64,000 bases of DNA. Origin: Artemia franciscana (lineage: Eukaryota; Arthropoda; Branchiopoda; Anostraca; Artemiidae). The notes below the pieces were generated by a model, which saw only the letters and a list, made by a program, of their open reading frames with translations, was not told the DNA's origin and did not search any database. Positions 55,145 through 64,000 of the stretch are shown in pieces. Location of the stretch: positions 22,140,281-22,204,280 of the forward strand of contig NC_088867.1 in NCBI RefSeq assembly GCF_032884065.1, written 5' to 3'. Made by a program: the position numbers and the translations under genes. Position 1 is the first letter of the stretch. Every line of letters starts with the position of its first letter.

Positions 55145-56625
55145 AAAAACTAATCCATGCTACCCCCGCCCCTCCTTAGGTAGTGCTCATTTTCACATTT
55201 AGCATTTATCTTGTATTGACTAATTCAGTTTTAAGGAACACATTTTTATCTGTGCTTTTCCTATATCACAAAATGTTCCAGGAAAGTCTAAAAGGATTTG
55301 TTAATAGCAAGCATAATTACATGTGAAGAAAAAAGATCTTGACCAGACATCGCAACCAATTTGAGGTTTTCGCTCTTGTAATGTATTTAGTCAGTCTTCA
55401 AAATTTATCCTTTTATAAATTTTTTAGTTCGAAAAAACATATTGTCTATTGTCTGCAAATGATTGACTTTTCTTTTCTTTTCTAGATAATGAAGTAACTG
55501 GGCAGTAAATTTCGGGACTCTCTGTATAAGCCTGTTCTCTGTTGCATTCGTCTTTTTGTGTATAGACGCTTATTTTTACATAAAAAGACAGTGCAGCAGA
55601 ACTGGTTTCTTATAATTTTAAAGTTTAAATATAAAAAAAACAAGGGTTCTAAACCTCAAGTTAAATAGAATCTCAGTAAAATTCGCGTAAATTTTTTTTT
55701 TTTTTTGCTCCCCTTTTTATATTTTAATAAAAAGATTGAACCCTCAATAAATTTTTAATCAATTTTGCTTCAATTTTTTGCTAATCCTTCACCCAACGAA
55801 TTTACTGTTCATTGAAGCTGTGGAATTATGTGGCCTCTGCTCCTGCCAAAGAACCTCTTCCTGACTCAACATACAACAACATTTTTTTATTTTTTATTTT
55901 AATATAGATTTAATCAATAAAATATTGTTTCTTTGTATTCTTGCAAACTGCTTGTTGTTCTTAGAGCTAGGGATAGTTCATAGGAACGGAGTACAAGATA
56001 GAGAAAATTAAAATAAATACATAATTATGTTTATCAAAACAATTTATGAAGAGTACTTACTATACACGAACAACTATTGTATGCTTTCAACTTTAAGCAT
56101 CCCCTTTTAAGAAGGGGATGCCATGAAGGAAAAGTGATATTGTGGTTATGTTTCAAAAACAGTTTCGACAGACCTATTTTGGGCCCGCCATTTTATATTT
56201 GCGGATTAATGCTAAACTTAAAAAATGTAGCTAGGACTTTTTTATATATAGAGTGAACCTGATGTAGGAAAGGGGATCTTGCTTGTCCAAAAACCCCAAT
56301 GCCAGGGTTTACTGTATCTATATGCTTACTAATGGCGAAGTAATAATAATCATAAAATGACTCTTTCAAATATATTGACCATCAGGTAAAGAATAATTTC
56401 AATTGAAAATATATTGCGTATTCATTGAAGAGGCAATGCTACTAATTGTTTTGAGGAGTTAAATGAGGGTTGCACAACTCATATTAATGGCCTTTTCCGT
56501 TTCTTTTTGTGCTGGATTTCTTCATTCAATTTAGTCTGTTTGATTTAAGATTGTTAACTTAGAGGATTCGACTTATGCCCGCTCTGATCTCTAAAATTGT
56601 GTCTCTTCTTTCGCGAAAATGCATC
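55142..56625. other. No recognised gene
   Basis: Counterpart of about 3410-4905, with several small indels (for example near 55340 and 55515) and the hairpin at 56098-56120. Confidence 0.5.
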
Positions 56626-57933
56626 GTTTTCATGCATTGAATTTTTAAATCAAATAACTGTGTATACAGTACTTTTGCGTTGACGATAGCTTCTGGTCTA
56701 TGGATGAGCATCCTAACCCCAAAAAACCTTTGGGCGTTTTCATGAGTATCTAGGCTTGTATGAGAAGCCTAGAGGAAACTTTTAAGAACCTAATAAAATT
56801 ATTGAAGAAGAATTTTTATCGTCCTTCAAATGAACTATGCAGTAAGGTCGTGGAAATATGGCATATATTTTATGACATTTTACAAAATGTTGAAGATTAG
56901 CAAAAAAATATATAAAACGCCTTTTAAACCGTCGAATGTTGAAAAGACGTTCTACTTTTGACTGTGGGGGAGACCCGTACTTAACGCTTTCGGTCTCTAA
57001 AACTCATAAAAATTTGGTTATAATAGATTTTGAGTTGATTGTAAATCGAAAGTAACTCTAGAACAAAAGAGGTTATAGCACTAAGCGTTAGTTATTTATA
57101 GCATAACTGCAACAGCATTTTTCATAAGTTTGCTCTTTGGGAAACAAGTTCTTTCTGCTGTTGTAATTGAAAATACCCTTTATAACAATTTTTTGCCGAT
57201 TCTAGATATAAGGCTCAACCCCTTTTCATAGATTGTTGGCAACAGTAGTATTTTTTTAGTAATGACTTTAGTGCAATCAGGCTGTCTAAACATAGGAATT
57301 GACTATCCCTTTTGAGGTGTTTCTTTACCTACCGTAACGGTGATACTAGTATATAGCTAGTAAGAATGGTTGGTACTCAGAAGAATATCCATTGACACCC
57401 TGTTATATCTCTAGAAGCCGTATTAATAATCCTTTGGAGGAGTATAAACTGCTTTCTATGAGCTCTGCAGAGCACGGGCATTCATTTTTGGGAACAAGCT
57501 TTGTGTAAAATTTGCAGAGAAGTATATTTGAGCTGGATGGCTTTGTGTCCATAGAAGGTATAATTTCACAATGCTTTCTTGCCCAGAAGGAACAAACCCA
57601 TTCGAAAATATCTACCGCGTGAATGGACGGTGAAAATATATTTTTGAGGAGATGGGATTAATCAATATTCTTTACAGCATTACCTCCAAAGATGAAACCA
57701 GGGTGTTGCACGATCTTTGACTGACTAACTGATTTTTTTGTGTGTTCTCTCTGTCTTTGATTTTTGGAAACTGACCCTCTTGGCAATAAATAACTTTTCT
57801 GTCTCCACAAGATATACCTGTGGGTACCGGGAAACGCAGGTTGTGTCTCCATTTCTAAGGACATTTGTCAGTATCAGTAAAAAAGTATAGAGAATTCTTT
57901 ACCTCAAAACAGCGTCGATCTGAAAACACTGTC
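56626..57933. other. 1.3-kb segment present only in copy 4
   Basis: Splits GCATC|AATTAG, which is continuous in copies 1 and 2. The only flanking duplication visible is TC. It starts GTTTTCATGCATTG and contains AT-rich sequence with a 68-codon minus ORF (57658-57864) lacking known motifs. I cannot identify it as a named element. Confidence 0.6.
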
Positions 57934-58545
57934 AATTAGTCCAATCTGTTTTAATGTATTGCACCTTGCATACGGTAAAGCCCTGCTTGTCCATAAATGT
58001 GGTCATGATAAAAGTTGAAAAAATCAAAGAGAAAGTGTTCTCCACTAATATTTAATATTTGCACCATAATGCATTTTAAATTACATAAGCCGATTTTTTT
58101 TCTGTTGACAAGATTATTACCTGCCCTTTAAATAAAAATGGTTAATGGCCTCTTTTGAATTATATTATTGAAAACAGGGAGTTTTGCATAAAAAGCAAAA
58201 AGTTCAAACCAAACGAGAACCAAAAAGTAAAATCCAAAATATTTTGCATAAACTCTTAGTTTGAGCAAAATAATTTTGATAAATCAAGCAGAAATCCATA
58301 AGAGAAGGAAACTTAAAATGAAGAAAAATGAAAAGAGTGAATGAAAGCAAGCTTAGAATGAACGTAAGTTGCCGTAAGTAAGGGTGGTGATGTCTAGTGC
58401 GGGCTAATCAACAAAAAACTTCAAAAATCCTCAGAAAAACCGGTAATTTAAGGCATTACTTAAAGTTTATTTTAGCTCTTTGGATGCAAGTTTCGAGTAG
58501 GGACTATAAGAATAATTGATAAAACCCAGCAGATTAAATACGATT
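57934..58545. other. No recognised gene
   Basis: Counterpart of about 4908-5529. Confidence 0.45.
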
Positions 58546-58878
58546 TTATGTTTTATTCTGACACAATCTTCCTATATTAGCTGTCTTACAAAACAAAATT
58601 GAGTCTTCGTCAGTATGGATATATACACTGTCTGTGTCAACTAGAATTTCCCTGTGGACATTGAGATTGGCAAAGCCATTTAGCCTACTTTCAGACGTCA
58701 CGTTTCTTAGGTATGTCTTGATTCTCCGAAGTGTAAAGGAGCGCTCTGTTGTGCTGGTCGATACAGGTATAGTGATTAAAATATTAAGCAAGATATGGAT
58801 GTTCGGAGAGATTGCTTTGCCACAAATATTTAGAAAATCAGTTGCATTGACATGGTGTGCCTTGTTCCGTTAGAGAAA
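58546..58878 (-). pseudogene. hAT transposase C-terminal remnant, in frame (copy 4)
   Basis: Here the A-run has three bases, so the minus-strand frame stays open over 81 codons (58546-58791). It joins LLNILITIPVSTSTTERSF directly to LRRIKTYLRNVTSE and RLNGFANLNVHREI, the hAT dimerisation region. Upstream coding sequence is decayed or lost in the assembly gap. Still a fragment, but it shows the ancestral frame. Confidence 0.78.
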
Positions 58879-58978
58879 NNNNNNNNNNNNNNNNNNNNNN
58901 NNNNNNNNNNNNNNNNNNNNNNNNNNNNNNNNNNNNNNNNNNNNNNNNNNNNNNNNNNNNNNNNNNNNNNNNNNNNNN
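58879..58978. other. Assembly gap (100 N)
   Basis: Exactly 100 N. The left flank equals 29665 and the right flank about 40045 in copy 2, so the hidden sequence is probably about 10 kb or more rather than 100 bp, and should include the foldback, MITE and IP3R exon A. The ORF drawn across it is meaningless. Confidence 0.95.
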
Positions 58979-59850
58979 ATTTTGTAGTTTAGAAATATTC
59001 GCACAAGTCATATGGCTTATTAGTCAATTGTGTAATTTCTACTTTTCTTTGTCAAAAAAGTATGCAAAATTCACTTTAAAAATGTATAGAATTGAATGTG
59101 AAATCATATGTAATAGATAGAATCATCTTGCTTAAAAATTAGGAAGTGGTTGTTGTCATTTTTGGGACAGGCTACTTTTTTGTGTTGTGCCTTCCCCTTT
59201 CGTATGAACGAGGTAGTATTACTGAAGCCAATTGTCTTTATCTATTAATGTTTGATTTTTTTTTATTTTTTTTAAGATATCATTCTACAAATAAAAACTC
59301 TTTTAGATCCATAGTGTCCACTGATATAGCACAAAATAAACATAAAATATCAGGAAATATTCAGGCATTCGAACTAAATCAAATACTACATTCTGCGATG
59401 TTTTATTCCTTTGATATTAATGTTGGCAACAAAACATGCTCACGTTATTATGACGCTCTCAACGATTTATTTTGGTTTATATCTAATAATTTTTCTTTGT
59501 TCTCTGGTTTCTAGTGATTCTTTAAGATAAATTTGAACCGCCCTTATAAATTTTCGTCCTTGTAAATAATTTACAGGTTAGGAAGCCAAAAAACATTCCA
59601 CTGGAAGTCAATACATAAAGAAAATCAAATATCTACATCTTAATCCTCTCGTATTGTGCCAGAGCAATTTGACAAATCTGGATGAAAAGCAAATTTGAGT
59701 AAATTTGTAATTTGAAAGATTTGTTTAAGTTGTCTACTTTTTTGGGGGTGATTTTTCAAGTTTCGTTTTGTCTTTTGGCAGTTTCTCTTTCTTTATTTAC
59801 CTTAACTTTTTTTTCTTTGTTTTAATGCTAATATTTATTTTTAATTTCAG
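58979..59850 (+). other. IP3R pseudogene intron, 3' part (copy 4)
   Basis: Matches copy 2 from about 40045 onward, including the part copy 1 lost. Contains the unrecognised 122-codon frame 59146-59514 in a slightly different form. Confidence 0.6.
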
Positions 59851-60078
59851 GGACCCGTAATAACCCATGAGAATCAGAATTGTATAGCAATGCATGAATC
59901 AAACAGCTTAGACATAGTAGTTGGCCTTTAAACAGACGATATTAGTGAACTTGTAGATCAGACCAACCTTTTGAAATTGAAGAATAATGCCTGTAAGCTG
60001 TTATCAGCCATTTTGGAAAGCCAAACAGATACGAAGAGTGCAGAGAGGATTTTAGCCAACAAGAATTCCAGACAGATG
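59851..60078 (+). pseudogene. Itpr: IP3 receptor exon B with nonsense codon (copy 4)
   Basis: Same 228-bp exon with TTTCAG acceptor and ATG|GTAGGT donor. Codon 27 (59929-59931) is TAA, against TAG in copy 1 and TTA in copy 2. It also shares with copy 1 a CAA (Gln) codon in ILES[R/Q], where copy 2 has CGA. The pattern supports descent of copies 1 and 4 from one already broken exon. Confidence 0.88.
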
Positions 60079-60538
60079 GTAGGTAATATGTGATGGTACA
60101 CGTCAATTTTTGCTGATGTCCTTACTAAGTTATGCCGAATAAAGAGTGACAAGTTTCAATGGCTTCTATGGGGGGAGGGGTGCCCCCCTTCCTTTCTTCC
60201 GATTTTTGTGCCCTTCCCATCTAGATTTTAAAATATATAGATTCTGGGTATTGTCATTGAAAAATATACTTTTTTCGTATATTCATGGGAAAAATTAAAA
60301 ACAAAATAATATTGTCCCCATCCCCCTAATTTTTGTGAATTGGCGCCATTGACAAGATATCAGGAAAAAATTAAAGTAAGTGACTGAACTTAATGGATTA
60401 ATTACCGCGTTTCAGGAATTGATATTTGAGCTGATTCCCGAAAATTTGATCAGTAAAAAAAAATTAAAGAAGAAATATCAAAGAAACGGTGCAGAAAGTG
60501 ATTAGTCCAAACTGTTTGTCCTTTTTCGTAACTAGTAT
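60079..60538 (+). other. Sequence downstream of exon B
   Basis: Counterpart of 23078-23537; no exon recognised. Confidence 0.45.
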
Positions 60539-60558
60539 TTATATATATATATATATTA

Positions 60559-60630
<72 letters not shown>
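60539..60630. repeat. (TA)n microsatellite
   Basis: Counterpart of 23538-23627, with two interruptions. Confidence 0.95.
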
Positions 60631-60632
<2 letters not shown>

Positions 60633-60664
60633 AAGATACGCCCAAACTGAGGGTTGTTTCCTTT

Positions 60665-62307
60665 TTGGCTCTGATAGTAAGTAAGTAAGTAATTTTACTG
60701 CCGCCCAGGATTTTACATGAAATAAAAACAGAGGAGTATAAAAAAGGGAAAAGAAAAGAAAAGTCACACTATGGAACATCTCCAAATGCATTTACACATT
60801 ATGTAAAGTAGTAAAACTACTGACACAGAATGGCTAGCCTATGGCTTGCTCTTCCCTTAGCGTTTTTCAGGAAATTCTCGGCGACATGGTTAACACAGAC
60901 TATTGGATCGGATACGCCATAATAGCGCATGATATAGAGTTACTCATCTACGGTAAAAGTCTTAGAAGGAACTTTGCGAATTGAAAAAAAAAAAAACAGA
61001 ACTCTTACTTTTACACAAAGAGCAGACGACAGATATTGCCAAAAAGGTGCTATATACAGTACATGTGGAAGGGCAACGGCATTATACAGCAAGGCCAGAT
61101 ACTTACAGCAAAACTGATGTCTGTTACTAATAATTGACCTATACGCAATCCGGATTTTCACTTCTACTTGGCGCACTAGCAGCTTCCCGGTAGAGTTGAG
61201 GCTTCGAACGATTGGTAAACCAAGGTAAGTAATACTCTCAGATGGCTTCACAACTGAATCACCAAAATGGGATTTCTCCTTCGCAGTGCTTAGCATTAAA
61301 AAACTAGACGGCAAATTTGACATATTAAGTGAAAAACCTACGTATCCCCTATTAATTGTATTCCGAAAATTCTTCGAAAGTCGATCAGCCGACCTGTTTA
61401 AATTAAGCAAGTCATCAGCGTGCGTCATCAACGAAACATTGATCTCCTTTGAAACACTAGACGTAGCTACTCGGACTTGCGCCGGCAAAACACTATTGTT
61501 GACAAACTCGGAAAAACAACTGAGCCTTGCCTGACTCTCATGTGGTTCGGTAAAACAGCGAATTCGACCGTATTTGAGAGCATTTTGATTTGCACTCTAA
61601 ATTTATTACATATAATACAATGCCCTGACAATACACAAATTTAGCCCTTGTTTATACGCTTCTAGAAGGATCTGCGTGTGCACCGACGAGTCAAAAGCCC
61701 GGCTCACATCAAAAGAGCCAATAACTAGTGGACCACCCGTTTCCTCAGAACCAGACAAAATAGCACCAAGGGCGAATAGAGCATCAGCGCAGCTGAGCCC
61801 TACCGTAAAACCAAACTAGTGGTTTTGCAATTGGCAACAGTGTCTAACATTTGACAATATAAGCATTTCTAGAAGCTTGCGTAAAACTGGAGACACAGTA
61901 ATTGGATGATACGAGGTGCATATGTTAGCTGCCTTTCGTTTTTTTCAGGATTGGTGTAAGTTTCCCTTTACAGAAAACATTTGATACAAAATTGACTGCG
62001 AATATGATCTGATACAATAATGATAATATTTCATACTAAAGACGAGTACCATTCACAAGGTGAAGTGCACAAAAGCCGTCAACTGTGGACGATTTTTTTT
62101 CTTTTTCAGCCTAAAGGCATTTGTAGTTACATCCGAAACAGATACCGTCCAGTCCAGAAAACTCAAGTCTGATAGCACAGTGAAAGTTGTTCGGTATATG
62201 GTCTAGGTACATTGGGATTCGGGGCACTAAATCACTCGTAACGTAAGCTCGCCAGTCATTTGGATTACTAGGCATGGACTTAGGCGTGTTTGGGCGATCT
62301 TTCATTC
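60665..62307 (-). pseudogene. LINE-B reverse transcriptase remnant (copy 4)
   Basis: Same motif order as copy 1 (fingers GKLTP, motif A FDVSRAFDS, motif B RQGS, motif C ADDLLNL). The open segment 60940-61488 has a longer A/T run and therefore ends in a different frame (SIRKVPSKTFTVDE). The region upstream of the fingers motif that copy 2 lost is present. Confidence 0.85.
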
Positions 62308-62747
62308 GGTCTTTCCATTAACCACTTGGATGATTAATTATTCTCTCTGTATGGTCATATTTCATATTCGTGCGATGCTGCTCTAAGGCTTTCTCAAATT
62401 AACGTGTTGTGTGTACACGAAGATAATTCAACACAAGGATAGTAATTCATAGCTAATGAAAAAGTGAGCTCTACTGTGGATTCGAGCTCTCTGGAATATA
62501 GCCCAACCACCTACCCCCTCCCCGTGGATACGACCTTGGTATCCTCTTGGTAACAAATAAATAAAAATGGATATGAAATGAAAGTGAATGAATACATATA
62601 TGAAAGTCTAAATAAATATTAAGTAGATAGCAGGGATCCTTACTGAAAAGTTTTTTTGTGAATTATTACGTATCCTTGATTAGGTTCATTATTATCTTGT
62701 TACTAACAATAATTGAAAAGAATATGAAATGAAAGCGCTTTCTCCAG
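62308..62747. other. Unit boundary spacer
   Basis: Counterpart of 25301-25740; no gene recognised. Confidence 0.4.
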
Positions 62748-63065
62748 GTTGGAGGGGGAAACCCCTCCACTCTCTTTACTACTACTACTATGAAGAACTC
62801 ACCACAGCACCAAGCCACTGGAGTCCAACACAGCTACGCACGCTCCTCTATCCCAATTTATTCAGAGCCTCCCTATTTACACCCTCCCAGGAAGTTTCTA
62901 TTCCCTTTAAATCTTTCTTTATGACATCCTCCCACCTCAACTGCGGACAACCTGCTTTCTGTTTAGCCCTAGACAGTTGGCTGAAAAGGACAATTTTTGG
63001 TAATCTGTCATCCTTTATTCGCAGCTTGTGCCCCAGCTATATCTACCTTTCTCTCATTATAGCCC
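62748..63065 (-). pseudogene. LINE-A C-terminal tail (copy 5)
   Basis: Same tail as copies 1-4. Confidence 0.7.
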
Positions 63066-64000
63066 TACAAAGCGGTATTTACCTACGATATTTGCACCAC
63101 CTACTGTTTGAAATACGGTCTGTCACAGGGTTTCATTAGTTTATTTAGAATGATTTATTTACGTTTTAAGAATGACTTTTTTTTTGCTACTTCTGCTCCC
63201 CTTTGGTTTAAATTAGTTCTGTACTTATTTTAAAAAACTTCTTTTGTTGATATTTTTTTTATTGATGAATAAAGCAAAAAGATTTTGGGGTGCTCTTCAT
63301 ATTCTGGACAAAATTTTGCTAGGAATTCTAAAAATAGCTATATTATAGAACTACAAATGGTTGGGTACGGGTACTAGTATTTTAAAAAATGTGAACAATT
63401 TTGAGAATTTTTGGGGGGTGAAGCTGTTCTGTCGTATCTACTGTTACAACCTTTGATATAGACGAATAATGATCAAACACTTCGTTGTAGGAATTTTTTT
63501 GTGTGTTTTATATTTTGCTTTAATAGCTTGTTTGTTTACATTTATGCATTTTGAGCTAGTATATTAGCTAATATAGTTCCAATTTGTTGTAAAAAAAAAA
63601 AAAAAAAGATGAAGAATCCCTGTCAAGATTTGTTTCCAGTTGCGATTCCCTTGGTTCTGAAACTTTTATTGAGGTGTCTTCACGGCCTGAAATTATAATG
63701 AGATAAAAAAAAGAGATCACACTAAGAATATAACACACTATAACACACACTTTCAAACTAAGAATCAATACAACCATATTTTTTTTCAAACATTCTTTGT
63801 CGCTGATGAGCTCCCTTCGGTCAACAAATCAAAATTTAGTATCTACTTGTCCTTTCCGTCCAGTATTCCTTCACAGTTTCAGCTAGGTCGCTTAAGGCGT
63901 TAATCTATACCATTAACCGTATATGAACTATTGAAGACGTCTCATTCTGATATCCTGGATGGAGATAGTGTCATTTGATTTAGTTCAACATCACCTTCAA
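62748..64000 (+). repeat. Large tandem unit, copy 5 (subtype b, cut by window end)
   Basis: Starts with the subtype-b boundary (TTTCTCCAG before GTTGGAGG), lacks the 52-bp segment, and has a shortened poly(A) run (about 63591-63607). It continues beyond the window. Confidence 0.9.

Larger units (their letters stand above)
52085..62747 (+). repeat. Large tandem unit, copy 4 (subtype a, with assembly gap)
   Basis: Same left junction and 52-bp segment as copy 1. Private changes include a 1.3-kb extra segment (56626-57933) and loss of about 130 bp after the (TA)n tract at 55141. Interior sequence is missing behind the N run. Confidence 0.9.

Noticed and set aside
58857-59120. ORF spanning the N run
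   Set aside because: Translation across an assembly gap is meaningless.

Overview
The window is AT-rich eukaryotic DNA, most likely from an invertebrate and perhaps an arthropod. Spliceosomal exon remnants with AG/GT borders, many decayed non-LTR retrotransposons, a hAT transposase remnant, long (TA)n tracts and several satellite-like families all point that way. I see no bacterial-style genes, no rRNA or tRNA gene and no CRISPR array. Almost every longer open reading frame is a by-product of low-complexity or repeat DNA. I cannot name the species from the sequence.

The main structure is a tandem array of one large, nearly identical unit, present five times in different states of completeness. 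Copy 1 is 253-25740, copy 2 is 25741-43630, copy 3 is 43631-47507 (cut short), copy 4 is 52085-62747 (with an assembly gap at 58879-58978), and copy 5 starts at 62748 and runs off the window. Between copies 3 and 4 lies about 4.2 kb of sequence not seen elsewhere in the window (47508-51735). Shared small differences make copies 1 and 4 one subtype and copies 2, 3 and 5 another, so the array has higher-order structure.

A complete unit reads, left to right: the 3' tail of a non-LTR retrotransposon (minus strand); a block of degenerate ~116-bp tandem repeats; a (TA)n tract; a decayed hAT transposase C-terminus (minus); a large inverted-repeat (foldback) structure built around a GTCT-rich, hairpin-bearing element; a CAGA-type low-complexity tract; a small foldback MITE; a 0.4-kb direct repeat pair; two adjacent exons of an inositol 1,4,5-trisphosphate receptor (IP3R); a second (TA)n tract; and a non-LTR reverse transcriptase remnant (minus).

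The only cellular gene I recognise is the IP3R fragment. Its two exons encode part of the cytosolic RIH-associated region. The first exon is dead in both visible copies (frameshift, stop codon, lost splice donor). The second is open only in copy 2; copies 1 and 4 carry a stop at the same codon. The array therefore appears to be an amplified partial-gene duplication that has become pseudogenic, although a working IP3R gene may lie nearby.

The foldback is 7.2 kb in copy 1. In copy 2 it is 2.1 kb, and its core is inverted relative to copy 1. The unique block between copies 3 and 4 holds a retroviral-type integrase fragment, another LINE tail and two unrecognised exon-like segments.
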